NCBI GenBank assembly: GCA_963662175.1
Contig: OY759216.1
Coordinates: 50,299,087 to 50,363,086 of the forward strand
Direction of reading: 5' to 3'
Source: Aradus depressus
Lineage: Eukaryota > Arthropoda > Insecta > Hemiptera > Aradidae
Length of the DNA: 64,000 bases
Shown piece after piece: positions 30,660-45,600 of this stretch (its first letter is position 1; the number at the start of each line of letters is the position of its first letter). Both the position numbers and the translations under genes were made by a program. Below the pieces are notes generated by a model. The model made no database searches, was not told where the DNA came from, and worked only from the letters and a program-made list of their open reading frames with translations.

Positions 30660-33600
30660 CTGAAATGTTCACAAACAATAGCATAAACAGGTGGAATAAA
30701 AAAAAAAACATATTATATACATAATAAAAATATACAAGTGCATGTGCTAAACGAGAAAAAATGGCAATGTTAAAATGTCAATCACCCAGTGGTGACACTC
30801 CCTAGGCACAGAGTTGCACTCATTTATGGCTAATCACTGTCACTGATTTACTGATCTAAGAAGGTCTCTAGGCCACTAGGGCACGGACTAGAGGATTAAT
30901 GTGGATACTAAAGGATGAAAATAATGTTGATTTAGCTAATTCAGTAACAAAGTGAATATTGATTCAGTGTGAAGGGTTTTGTTGGAGATGTAATAGGGAG
31001 CATTGGCTATTGTACAAAGGATTTGGATTGCAAGGATTGAATACGCTAGAGATTGAAAGCTTTGATAGAGTTCAAGTCCAAAAGTCCACATAGGCTTGAG
31101 TATTGCTTTATATATTAGTCGGATATATTTTTATATATTCTCAAAGTTAATTTTTATCTCTTGTCTAGTAGTCTTGGTAACAGTTTGTATTCTATGTTAT
31201 TTTAAAATCAAAAGAAATACACTCGAATCTACCAAAAAATTTGAAACTTATTCAAAAATGAATTTTTTGGAAATACAGTCCCCTGTTCCAACAAAAAGAG
31301 GACCCACAGTAGTCACATTGACGGCTAAGAAATCTTTGTCTAAAACACATAATTAATTGATTATTTTCAAATACTAGCAACATGTTACACAAATAAAGCA
31401 AAGTAATTAATAAAACATTAGTTTAAAATATCAATAATTCACTATTATTTTCTTTTATATAAATGATGTTACCTGATCAGTAGTGGCAGTGCCACCCTGA
31501 GACTGGAGCCAGGTAATCATGCTGGACAGCAAATCTTTATCTGTACTACATGCATCCAGTAGCAAATTTCGTTTCTTTATTATACTAAGAAGACCTCCAC
31601 CATCCCCAGGACGCTTCCTAAAAAAGTAGAACAAAATGTTATAATAAAAGGCGAAAGAGCAGTTAAGGGATGGTCCCGAGCCTGTACGATGTCAGCTACT
31701 CGTTAAAAAACCCCACTATAGGTGAATAAAAATTTAGGGTAGGCAAAATTTGAGTGATGAAAGAGCGCTCTGGTAGTAGGCGATATGACCTTGTAGTTAA
31801 AAACCTGGGAATGAGTCATAATATGTAGTCATAGTATGGACGGGAGGGTCAAAATTGTATTCTTTCTGATAAATTATCTATATAATTTGTTACAAATACA
31901 AGGAAAAAGATAAATTAAGGAAAAGTGCCGGCCAATTATTCTATTCATATATTAAAAAATCATGGAAACATCTATAAATATGTGTTAACAAAACTTAATG
32001 ACGGTTCGGCTTTACTTCGAATTTTGACTTGTTTGTGACTTAATTTTTTTTTTTGTTGAGAGATATAAAGAGTTGGGTTTTGATCCAGGAGGATGGTGGG
32101 GTCCAGATCTGAGCTGGGTCTGATCCGGGGACATGCCTACCACGTGACCGACATGAAGAGGGTACATCTGGCAGAGACCACACTCAAGAACCTATTCAGG
32201 TAGGAAACTCGTCACTTAAAAATGTTTAATACTATTGAAATATTGTTACGGCTTCAATCGATCAGTTGGAATTGGAGTTTTTAGGGCTTGGAAACATTGG
32301 AGGGAAAAATGGTTATTTTACTTTACTTCAAACTGATAAATATAAATATAAGGTTGTTTAACAGGTAGTGTGATGTAGAAAGGTATAGGTACTTCGCGAG
32401 CGCTCTGCAACCATGAGCCAGCGCTATGCCAGCACTACTGCGGAGGTCACCAGAGGCTGTCCCCAGGGCTCGGTCCTCGGACCTACTCTGTGGGGCATAC
32501 TCTTTGACGAGCTGCTCCGTGACCTAGAGAATCGAGGATTCAAGACAATAGCCTACGTCGATGATCTCGTGGTCACGGTGCACGCAGATAGTCGCGCTGC
32601 TCTGACCCAACGCGCAGAGACCGCCATTGGGCATATTGACAGCTGGTGCTGCGCCAACAAACTCGCCCTCTCGCCCGGCAAGACATTGGCCTTGCTAGCG
32701 AGAGGGAGGACTGACGCCCGGCATCCTCTGGTCATAAGATACCATGGGCTGCGCGTTGAGTGCCCGGCAACGGTTACGTACTTAGGAGTGCGAATCGGGC
32801 CGGGTCTGAACGTGACACCCCACGCTGTTGCCATTAAAGAAAGGACTATAGCCATTTTCAACGCTTTGAGCTGCCTAGCCCGAGCAACATGGGGCCTCGG
32901 CTACTCCCCGTGTAGAGCTATCTACACCGGGGTGTTCGAGGCTGTTGCGAGATACGCGGCCGCAGGATGGTGGCATCACCCCACGAAACGGCAGCGAGTT
33001 ATCCTCGTTCAGGCACAGAGAACAGCCCTGTTAAGGGTCACGAAGGCCTACCGGACTGTCTCTATGGCAGCGCTGCAGGTACTGGCGGGAGCCCCACCCA
33101 TTGACTTAGTCTTGGACGGGGCCGTCGCCTCGTATCACTGCAGACGCAATCTGCCCCTTAGAGTAGACACCGACGAGCCTTTGCGACTAGCCCTGGAGGA
33201 GGAACTACACGGACAGTCCAGACCGGAGCGTTGTAAGGACATAGTCCAAGAGTGGATAGTAGATAAATGGCAGCAGCGATGGTCACAATCATCAGACGGC
33301 CGAACGACCTGGGCTTACTTCCCAAACGTCCGGGCAAGACTTGAGTCGGTTTGGGTAACGCCGGACCACTGGACGTCCCAGATACTATCGGGTCATGGGG
33401 ATTTCAACTCCAAGCTCTTCTTTTTCAAGAAGAAGGACAGCCCGAACTGCTCGTGTGGCGGCGTCGAGACAGCAGAACATGTAGTTCTCGAATGCCCGCT
33501 GTACGACGGGCCTAGGGTGGAGTTGATACGCCGGACAGGATCGTACCTGGGACTAAACCCAAGGAAGCTGATGACTGAGGCTGACTACCCGGAGTTCGGA

Positions 33601-36600
33601 AGATTCGTCGCCTCCTGGCGGAAGGTAAAGAAGGCAGTCTAACGTGGTTCCGGGGATGACCGTTGGGTGCTGGTAACGGCCCACCTGCGACATCCTCGGC
33701 GCAACGCAGCCAAGAGCGTAGGTGCCTGGTCCCGAGTTCTCTCGGGAAACGCCGCAAAGGTAGGTTGGAGGACCCAACCGATCTCTCCGGTGATTGGCGG
33801 GGTCCTACAACCGGCCATAACAGCAATAAAATCTTAAATAAGTGCCCTTATTCCCCCCTACGCGGCGGACGTGTGTCGTTGAGCCTCCTTCAGGGGCCGG
33901 TACACACGTAAAAAAAAAAAAAAGTATAGGAAGATGCTGTGACAGACTGCAACTGGGTGCATCGGACCATAGTTGTGTTAGGATGCAGTTTAGCGGCAAG
34001 GAGAGAGAACAAACATTCTGTGGATACAGGCTTGGATTAAGTGTTATTATGTACAAAGTATTGACTAATTATCATATGCAATAAAGTATTATGTATGTTC
34101 TAACATGCAAAACTGTCTGTTGAAATATTAAATGTGGTCTATTAACACTCTTACTGCTCGTTTTTATCAATATTTGAAGTTCCGTGTCTTCTTATTTGAA
34201 CTTCTCAATATGTATAGATGACTATACATTACAAGAATCATTTAGAATAAACACTGCACCACCCCTCCTAAGGTCTCTCCCATTCTCTCTTTCTCTTATC
34301 ACTGTTGTTGCAAGTAATCTATGTAGCCCAAGGAGGAGTCTGATGGGCGAGAAGTGAGAAGTGGCTTGGCTTCAATTCGTTCTTTATCTCTTTATCGTCT
34401 CGATTTCAACTTTTCTCTGTTCGATTGCCCACGAATATTACATTCTTTTATATAAATGAAATAAATATTAATTTTTTATTTACCTATTTAGTTTTAGCAT
34501 TTTTGTTTGCTTTTTAGGGCATCCAATTGTTTTCGCCAAGTCGTCTGACTGTCACAACAAAATATTTTCCAAGCTATAAGTGCTACCGACGTAAAATATT
34601 GACTGACCCCAACCACCGGTAAGTTACAAGTCCCTAGGATGTACAAATCGCTAATATGGTTATACGTTTGTATAAATATTAACAATAGTACCAGATAATA
34701 AACCAAATTTGGTTCTTCTAGCTTTTATAGTTTCGGATTTACAAGTGAAGTGTTACAAGCATACACAAATGCATGTTTTCTCCACATTTTGGTTTCTAGG
34801 ATCATGGATCATTTGATACCCTCTTTTATTCTCTCTTTCCAGTATGACTGTTGCCTCAGTTGTGGTCTGTGAAATCCAAGGAGGTAGAAATATAATGGAG
34901 GAGTCTATGGGTGATAAGTGAGGCATTGTTAGGGAGTGTAAGACATGCCAACCGACTTTGGTGGTCCATTTTTCCACCGTTACACATTTCGTTTTTTCAT
35001 TAGAGAAATGAGAAAGCAAAATGTGTATTAGAAACGGACGTAAAAAAACTTGATTTCGTGGCGAAACTATTGTTCCTGGAAAACCTTTAATATGGAAGAG
35101 ATTGAGATAATTTGACTTCAAACTATATTTTTCTATGAATTTATGTGATAAAATGCACAGAAAACGTGTTTTTGTAATTTTAAGCCAAAATGAATTTTCT
35201 GAATGAAACTGCTCGTTCAATTTTTACCATTTGCTCAAAATTGTAATAAGAATTTAATTAACTACAACTTTGTTAAAAACATTTTAGATAAAATGTAAGA
35301 GAAACATAATTTTTAGTACAAGTGAAATAGTTGGAGTCATCCCTACTTCTGCCTCACCCCTACTGCAGAGAAGGATGAGAAAAGATCCCTACATCATATT
35401 CTAATCAAGACTGAACAACTTACACTAAGTGCAAATCTTCTGACGACAAATGGTATACATGCCTTGTAAGTATCCTATTGTGGTATTATTTATTTATAAT
35501 AGTTGTATAAGTAATGTGGTATGTTACTTTGTCGGTAGATGTGTGACCCTCCGGACCTCTCCAGACTGCCTCAACTTCTTGATAGCTTCCTGCGCTACTC
35601 TTTCAGCCTCAGCCTCCACAATAGCATAGTCACTAGGGCCTCCCTCCATTATCGTGTCATGTTTCAATGCTGTCTCCAGACCTACAACAAACAAAATTAC
35701 AATTTATTATTATTAATAGTGTAGTAGAGTTCTGTGAATCCAAGATCTAACGAACAAAATTTCAAGATAAGAACGCTTTGGGGCAACGAAATGTGTTCAT
35801 AGGGACATCATTTCATACAACTCGAAAATGCTTGATTAGTTCATACGAACATATAACTCGAATGTATTGCTTGATTAGTTCATACGAACATATAACTCGA
35901 ATGTATTGCTTGATTAGTTCATAAGAACATATAACTCGAATGTATTGATTGATTAGTTCATACGAACAAATTAATTGATTTTATTATAAATAGGATCCTG
36001 ATCTTTTGCGACAGGTAGCCCTCCAGTGACAGGTATTTCATACCTTTCAACTAATGGCTCAACGCGGAAGGAGTATGGGCTAGTCGAGATGTAAATATAG
36101 TCTCCAAGAATTACAACAGACTAACGACAAGTTTTCGGAACTGGCTGACCAGTAAAGACATTGAGGCGATATTGAGCTCCGGCTTTTATCTTTATTACCG
36201 GAGTGTCAGCAGTCCAGGGAGCATGGAGCAACCTACTTACATAGTCAAGGGAAAAAAAGGATACGGATTTATTTAAAAAGGGAAAAATATGAGTTTTCTC
36301 TTGAGATTAGTTGTGGGTTGTGTTCTTTGGGGGAGAGGGATGGAGTGGTCAACTTTCCAACAGGCTGCTCCCATAAATGCTATTTGGGAGATGTTCCGAT
36401 AGATGTCTCTCAACAACCGGCAAATCTGCACAATTTACTAATAGTTCCGGATGAACAGAAGCTTCATGATATTTATTTAAAAAATATGTAGTTAGGACAA
36501 GCGATATAAAAGAGTAATGATATGACAAATACCTTTGGATAGTAATTTGTGTAGTATGAAGTCATCCTGTGAGATGTGTCTCTCCTTGTCTAGCTCCGAC

Positions 36601-39600
36601 CTCTTGTACCTACGTCTCTTGACGAGATGAGACACCTGGATCCCCTCACAGGAGGCCTGTCTCCCCTTCTTCTTCGTCCTCTTCCCATTCTCACTCCGCT
36701 TCTTCTTTGAACTGGACTCACTCTTCACAGGACTTGCGCAAGGTTCATCTCTCAACTTTATATCCGATGCTGACGGTCCATCTACAATTCCTCCAGCTAC
36801 TCCAGGCTTCAAACATCCATCCGGTCCATAAATTGATTCTGAATTTGACAAGTTAGTCTCAGGTGTTGACTTTTCCTTCGTTTCAGCTCCAACTTCACTT
36901 TTCACAGGAGAGATGGTCTTCATCATGTTCCCACTACTATTCACATTACCATTTTCACTATTTACTTTATTGCCTATTCTTTTACTTAGAAGTTGAGCCA
37001 GTTTTTTCATCTGTTCTATTTTTGACTGAGAAAATGTTACTTTCTCCTCAGGCTTTTTCTTCAGAGCTTCCTTCATTTCTGGTGTGATCTTTTTGGGTAT
37101 TTTAACCTAAAACAATAAATTATCCTTTCAGAGAGTGGATACACAGAAAGAAAAAGTAAATACCATATTCCCAATTAGAAATAATGATTTGGTTAAAAAT
37201 CAATAGGAATTTTCCTTGAAGGCTTCTGAATTCTCATACTAAATTTCGTGTTGACACATTCGTTACATCGATAGTCAGAAGGCTTTTTGAGTTGAGACTC
37301 CTGTTCTGATCCCCCCTCCCCTTATTATTACTTAACTGAAAATTGATAGGTGTCGTCCTTATTGGGTCCTGCATCCTCATATAAAATTTCTTGTTCATAT
37401 ATGCATAACTTCCGCAGTTATTAGGGTTTTTTGTGTAAGACCCTTCCTAACCTCACATTCCCTTCGGTCGATTCGAGAATAAACATGTGTTGTCATTACG
37501 GGGTTCTGAACACACATTAAATTTTGTGCCGATATATTCATCCCATAGGGAGTTATCGTGTCACAAAGAAAGAAATTTTATTTTTGGAACCCCTTGATCG
37601 GAATTGATTACAAAACTACTCCTATTCTTCATACAGCTGGGAAAGCAACAGATTCTAATATTTGTATAGCTAAAAAGCCATTCGTTTGTGGCGGATCTCT
37701 ACTCTCCGATTTAGACGCAACTACTTTTCGTCGCTTGAGGTATATTTAATTTGTTCAAACGTACAGAGAGTCCCAGGAATTTGATGTACACGATCTACTA
37801 CTCTTCAAATCCTAAGTATTTAAAAAAAAAAAGTCTTTGTTAACATCAAACGCAAGAAAAGACATACATTTCGTTATATTATTTTTTTCTCCTTCCTTTC
37901 CAGACAATCATTAGGAGTAAATATTATACATGTATTGATGATAAATAAGTGACAAACTTACTTCGGATCCCGTGCCTGCGAAAATAGCAGCCGTTTCATT
38001 TGTACCGTTCTCAACTGTTTCTGAAAGAGTAAAAAGTTCCAACAAGTCATTCGACTTGAAAAATCTCCTTTGTCTGGGGTCTTTCAAAACTTTATTGCTG
38101 AGGAACTGTTTAAAAATCTGACGATGGTACATCTGAAAGAAAACGTCCAATTAACAATAATAACATGTATTATTATCAAGACATGTTCATATTAAAGTAG
38201 AACCATGAAAAAAAAGAATAAAAGCAAAAATCTTGTTCAACATCAATATAGTATAATTTCAAAAAAATATATACATATAGCGCACCGATTTCGGCTTAAG
38301 CTATCTTCAGAACAAAGTTCAACTGAAAAATATAAAGAAAAACATATGTCTTTTTAAAAATGTATTGTCTATTTCACAAAATATATGGGAGTACTTTCGG
38401 TATTGCTATCATTTTCAGCCACGACTTAACAAATACTAAGTATGGTATTTGAAGTTCTCAGTATTTGTTAAGTCGTGGCTGAAGATGGTAGCAATACCAA
38501 AAGTACTACCGTATACTTCATATATTTTGTGAAATAGACAATATTTCAAAAAGACATACGTTTTTCATTATAATTTTTGTTAAGTGTTTCACAATAAATG
38601 TGAAAAAATGTTAAGTATCATAAAGTTCAACATTATTCGTAAGTAGAAGCTTAGTTCAATAAGACAATTCTAGATGGTTCGAAACCAGGCCGAGGCCCTT
38701 AGGTTTTTTATCTGGAAAGTGAAACACCTTGAGCACGCCGTCCTTCGGATAGGGCGTTAAGCGATGATTCCGAGCCTGTGCTATGTCAGGTATTCGTTAA
38801 AGACCCCTAACCTTGGTGAATAAAAATTTAGTTATAATTACTCCCATAGGAGAGTCTGGGTCATGTCCACCATAGAGACGAAAGAGCGCTCTAATCCGAC
38901 AATTCTGTTCGTAGCAAGTAATTCTGATGTATTTACTCTATAATTTATGTAAGTAATCAAATAACAACACGGATATTTGTAAATGGAAGTAACATATTGA
39001 CCTGTGACATTATCTACATTTCAAGGAAAGCAATGGAATGATTATCGAGGATGTACCTCATCGCCAGATCAAAGTTATAGCTGAAAAACTGAAATTAAAA
39101 AAAAAAATTTCGTACAGGAAAACATTTCTTAAATGCCCCATCGCCAACAATGGACTAGCCGAAATGTACTTACCCCTCACTCCTGCAATTCGTCTTCCAA
39201 TCACGGGCAGATATTTGCCTAGTAAAGCTAGGTATATACTTTGAAGTGAGACTGGAGTACGCAGAGGACTGTTCACACTCTGTACGCAAGTATCAATGTA
39301 CGTACGTATTCGTCTTTAGCTACTTCATATTTGAAACATGTGTAACTCGAAAACCCAAAAATAACTGCATAGTTTTTAACAAAAGGAAGGGGAGGATAAG
39401 AGGGGGAACAACTCAAAAACCCTAATAACTGCCGAAGTAATGAATGTATTGACATGCAATTTTTTACGTAAAAAGTCCAAAACCTCTTAAGGATGACACC
39501 TATCAATTTTCAGCGGAATTGACCAAAGGGAAGGGAGAGGGTGGAAACAGAGAATGGAGGAGGAAGATGGAACCCATAAACAGTTCAAAGGCTATCAACA

Positions 39601-42600
39601 GATCGTCACAACCCAGCAAATACTAACTAGATGGGTGCCCATTGTTGCCCGGCACCTTCATCAATAACCAGCCGAAAAAATGAATAAGCACAATAATGTT
39701 AATTTCATTTTTATTATTTAAAACTCATGAAATCCTAGACATTCAGGAATTAACACTTTAATCCGTAATTTATCCCTAAGGATGGGAGCGAGGCCACTGA
39801 TCTAAGGATCACCAACTACACAATTTCTCTGTCTTTGTACCTTCTCCTCGATGGTGCCAGTGGTGATGAGCCGGTATATAGTAACATCCCTCTGCTGTCC
39901 TATCCGCCAGGCCCGCTCCCTGGCCTGGGTGTCTGTGGCAGGATTCCAGTCAGGATCGTAGATTATCACCCTGTTGGCACCCGTCAAGTTGATGCCAAGA
40001 CCTCCCACTTTGGTTGTCAGCAGCATGATGAAGTAACTTGAATCCTAGAAAGCGCACAAAATTTGACTGAATTGATTTATACAAAAATCAACAAAGAACA
40101 ATTTCAGAATAAAGTAGCCACGGAGGCTCATTTTTTAAAATAAGTTTAATAAAATCGGAGAAATGTTACATGTTTAGTTTTGTTTCTTTAATATGAAAGG
40201 ACGGGTGTCACATTAGGCAAACAGTTGACGAAAAGTAAACACATGAAATGTTCCTGTTTTTATAGGAAAACGCTGGAAACAGGCAACAGACCTTAGAGGG
40301 TAATATAGATAAAGAAAGGTTCATTGTGTGATTCTGTGAAATTAGGAGAGATGAATTAATTTAGCAAGAGGCCTTGGAGGGTCAATCGCTTCCCTTACTG
40401 TTGTGAAAAACAGACCGTTAAACCTCTAAGGCCTCCACCCTAGGCCTCTTGCCAAATTAATTAAGCTCTCTTAATTTCACAGCATCACAACTGTGACCCG
40501 AAGAAGGGCCTTCGGAATTTCCCGAAATATTGTCAAAAAAATAAAGACACCACTGGGATAAAAATGCCGAAAAAACCAGCCTTGGTGATGAAAGTTCAAC
40601 AACATGAGGGAAAAAGCATTTTTCAACAAAATGTGGAAATCCAACTTCTTAGGCACAAAGTTATGTTCATCACCAAAAATAGTTAGGTTGTCTATACAGT
40701 GGTGGAGAGCTCACACGTGCAAAAATATGTTAGAACATAATCTTTCCCAGAAATCGTTTTGATAGCATCCTTGAACGCATATAGGCAGACACGAATCCAT
40801 GTTATAAATATCACAACACAAACTGGTGATGTGATAGCAAATGCAATATGTAATGTGAAATCTGTTAGCTGTGATATCACATTACTATAATGCAATATTA
40901 TCTTAAACAATACTACCTACATAAAGTAATGGAACATTACATTATTGTACACATTCAGTATCTACATTAGCCAGCGTAAACATTTCGGTGGAATTTCATT
41001 AATGTAACTGTCAGTTTATATTTTTCCAAGACAGAACTGAAAGATTCCACACTAAAATAAACAAATACTAGCCTTGTTAAATTTGTCAATAAGAGGCTGT
41101 CTGGATGCGATTGATGTTCCGCCTTCTAGTTTTAAGTATTTGTAATCATTTCGTTTTACAAAATCTTCCAAAATTAGTAACATCTAAAAAATATAATAAT
41201 CAATTAAAGGATATTCACATCAAGTAATGTACAGGTAATGTTATCACCTGGCTGTTTATATTTCATGCATTAATAGTCATTAGAAAAAAGATAAATATTT
41301 TTGTCAACTACAACAATACTAGTCCAGGAAAAAAGAAAAACTTCATTACTGAACAGTGTTCTTATCTTTTTGAAAAAGTATAACTTTTTATAATGGAATC
41401 AACTTTTTTAATGCCTTTCCCCTCTTCTTGAAATAAATAAAAATACAAGCTACTTGTTATTGTGACCCGGGCTTTGACTATGAGGTCATATCGCCTCCTA
41501 CTAGAGCGCTCATTCGTCGCTCTGGTGGACATGAGTCCGATTCTACAGTGGATGTCCTAAATATTGCCTACCCAGATTTAGTTACCTGAGGTAGGGTTTT
41601 TTTAACGAGTTCCTGACATCGCAAAGGCTCGGGACCATGGCTTAACGTCCCATCCGAAGGACGGCATGCTTAAGTTTATTTTACCTCCCAGATAAAAAAA
41701 CCTAAGTTCTTGGCAGATATCCTCCACCAATACCCCATAACTTCGTAATTACTTCTGTTAAGTATTTTTATTATACTCATTAATTTTATAAGTTATTTAT
41801 TTACTATTTATTTTTTTTAAATTTGTTAATTCATTTATTTATTAATATATATTTTTTGTTTTCTATATTCTCCTCCTTGTGACCGAAGGAAAGGGAGCAT
41901 AATAACCCCGAAATATCGACCTGAAAGAAATTTAAAAATAAAATATTTATAATAAAAAAAAGTATTTATTGTATTTATTAATTTTATATTCATTTACCTT
42001 CTATTATATTTTTATTATTTTTTTAAATCATTTGTATTATACATTTCTTATGGGTTCATATTTTAAGATTCAATATCCGTTTACGTACATATATAATTTA
42101 TAAGCTATTTTCTGATGTACAACATATTCAATTATCTTATGGTTTAACGAAAATAAATAGGTATTATTAATAATTTAGAACATAACCAAAATAATATACA
42201 AAATGTGTTGGTTACCTTTTTGCTCTGAGTGAACAGAAGGACTCTATGGCCTTGCTCCTTCCAGGCAGCCAGGATCGTCTGAATTACTATCATTTTACCA
42301 GCTCTTTTCCAATATCCAAAATTTTCGGGTTTTGAAGGGCCACTTTCTGAATTCTTTAAACATTAAAAATAAAATAAATAAATAAATAAAACGAAATTCA
42401 CAGTATTTTCTATACAATGAATCACGAAATAAGAAATGTCAAAGGAAGTCAATCTTTTTCCTAAGGAATGAAGAGAATAGTTTTGTTTGTAACACATTAT
42501 GTAGGATAAAGTATTTGATGTGAGAGATACTTCCGAGCCATACAGTTAATATCCGGAACTGTCTGTTAATACTATCAACGAAGAAAGAAAGAAATAAGTA

Positions 42601-45600
42601 ATAAGCCTACTTCCAATCTGTACATAAACATAATGTACATTTTATTTATTTATTTATTTTTTCATTAGTGTGGTAACCAGTACAAATATAACAGCAAACA
42701 AAAAGAAATGTTTAAATATAAGTTGTAGGATTTTTTTTTTTATTTATTTTTTTTTTTGATAACTTCAATATTAATTGAGTTAATAGGGAACATAAAAAAC
42801 ATAAAATTACTGCTAGTTATTTAATACTTGATCAGATTTTCATAAAAATTCACAAGTAGCACCCTTATAAGCCTTATTACAGTTACTAATCGGGTAGATA
42901 AAATTAACCACTTTTAAGGTTATTAACCGGGCAACACCTGGTAACCGATTACACATGAAGTTACCAAGTTAGTAAACCAAAATATATATAACATTGTAAT
43001 TTCTTACATACAAAGATCTATGGAAATATGTTATATAGTAACAGTGGAGTTCTCCTCCAACACGGTGATCTCATAAGCCTATTTTTTCTTGGAAAGTAGG
43101 TTAAAAATCAATCTGAACATTTTTCAAAATTGCTAACTTCTAACAGTATGTTATTAGAAAAAAACTTACCAGACGAAAGTCCCTGTCCGGTCCCCCAGAG
43201 TAGAGGTCAGGATGATTACAGATTTTGCGGAGGTTGATGAGACCCACGAATATCTTGGCTCGGCCCCGCATCATCCCCTCGAGGTCGACCGTGTCCAGGT
43301 AGTGGCGGTACATCTGTCTCTGATCCTCTGTCAGTCTACAGAAGAGCACCTGTTCCTTCTTGGAGGGCAGGTTGATGAGGTCTCCCACATCTTCCTTCAT
43401 ACGGCGCAGCAGGTAGGGGGTGATGGTGTCCTTCAGCATCATGGCGCACTTGTGCGCAGTCAACACCTGGACAACAATATCAAGATTTAGTGAGGACAAC
43501 TGCAAAGCAGACTGTTAAATGAGAAGAGTGGACAACTTGCATGGGGGGAGAATTTATATGAAAACTAAGGAAACATTTCTTTAAATAAAAAAAAACGTAT
43601 GTTGTTTAAAATATTGTCTATTTCACAAAATATACATAATATATGGGAGTACTTTCGGTATTGCTACCATCTTCAGCCACGACTTAACTAATACTAAGTG
43701 GAAGTTCAACATGTTTACATTCGGAACTGTCCTTCTCCAGCCCGTACGGGGTTTTTCCTTATTCCTTTCTCCTAAACAGTAAAGTCTTAAAAACATGGCC
43801 ATTTCTCATTGTTTCACAATATCTCGGTGGAAAATGTTAAGGGTAATTTCTTTAGATGCCGAAAACACTAAACAAAAGTAAATTTGTAAAAGAGAAACTT
43901 AAATTATTTAGAATTAACTCATAAAAAGACATATTTTCGTCTAAATTCAGACAAAAATCCTTTTCCACAGCTTCTAGTTAGGCTGAAATACACATTTCCA
44001 TCAAATTTCGCAAACATCTGTAAGATGAAGTACAATTTTGTTTCCATGTTCCCAACAGAAGCAATGGAAGAATGGTGATGGGGTCAAAAAATCTTGTTCG
44101 AGATAAAGTAATAAGAAAATGGCTATCCACAAGGCAGCTGTGCATATGTCCCTCTGCACAATTTTCTTTCATATAGGGATAACTTCTGTAAAGACGCATC
44201 GATTTGAATATTTCTTTGTGCAAAATATTTCTTTTGGGAGGATTCAAGACCTATTAATGTTGGTGCCAATCGTTAGTAGTTTTGGAAATGTGAATAATTT
44301 TGCACATATCCTGAACTACTTCTTTTCTTCATGACTTGGATGCTGAAAATGAACTAAAATAAGAGTATAGAACATGAAAGTCATGTTTGGTTCTCGATAA
44401 TGATATTTAAAATGAATCTGGCGTGTAACGTCTGGAAATGTCAAAAGATGACAATATTTAATTTAAAAATAAAACTTATAACACATACTTGTGTTTGGGA
44501 AGCATTGGCGTAGCCTCCTTGAACGATGGGTACAGCGAACGCCTCCATGAAGACATTGTAGGTGCCTAGCTTGCCAGGATAGACAAAGTCAAAAAGAGAC
44601 CATATCTCCTGGAGGTTGTTCTGAAGGGGGGATCCAGACAGAATCAGACGGTGAAGAGTCTGGATCTCTTTGGCTCTCTGAGTCACCTACGATCAGAAAC
44701 AAGAAGCATCTACCAAGAATAAGAATAAAGATGTAGAAAAGTATCAATGGATTGTTACGAAGGAGTGACATACCCCTGTATAACAAGCATACTGTCGGGA
44801 AAAGTAAAATGGATGAAAAAAGAAAATACTACAATACTATGCAGAAGAGTAAATTGGAAATGAACTACGTAAACCTAAATGTATAGAATCCATTGTAGTC
44901 TTAATTAATTTTATTATTTTGTGCTGTCTGATAAAACATTTTTAAAACATAACTATTAAAAACAAACTAAATGATTAAGAATTCAAAAATTAACAATTTA
45001 AAATGTCATGGATCGCGACAGATTCGTTTTTTTGTTCTCTGAGGAATTGACACACGAGATGGGACCAGGAGAAGTTACCTGTCCCCATCGATGAAATTTT
45101 AAATTTACTTTTGAATAGTTTATTTATTAGTTTCATTTTATTTTTTTTAAATTATGTTTTATCTGACAGCCTGGTGATGAAGGCAGCCACAAAATAATAA
45201 AATCTGTGAGAGGTCAGACTACATCTTCACAATAATGCACAACGTAATAATACATCGCAGTGTATACGAGTATAAAACACTATAGAACACCAAGTGTATA
45301 AAAGCCATTGTTATAATACAGTGTAGTGTATATAGGGTGTTTTTTACTCGATATGGTAACACCCCTATAAACGTTTTTCTAGTTTATGATCGTATAAAAA
45401 TAGATTTTAATAATTTCTGCTGATTCCAAAATTACGACATAAAACGTGTTCTATATTATTATTTTTTTAATAATAGCGCTTGTTTTTTATTATTAATTTT
45501 AAACTTATTGTTCATAATGAAACTAATGGCAAAACAAAATATAGATATATAGTTGATAAGATCTTTTCCAAAGATTTCCAAATGGAAAAGAGAGCTTCAA

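Larger units (their letters stand above)
38324..38621. mobile_element. Palindromic Penelope-like element
   Basis: Inverted arms (38358-38450 and 38455-38550) around about 38452, followed by a tail with gtttcacaataaat. Flanked by a 10-bp duplication, aaagttcaac (38314-38323 and 38622-38631). Both hammerhead-like cores carry mutations. Confidence 0.68.

Noticed and set aside
36863..37087. 74-codon plus-strand frame
   Set aside because: Antisense shadow of ERCC6 exon 15.
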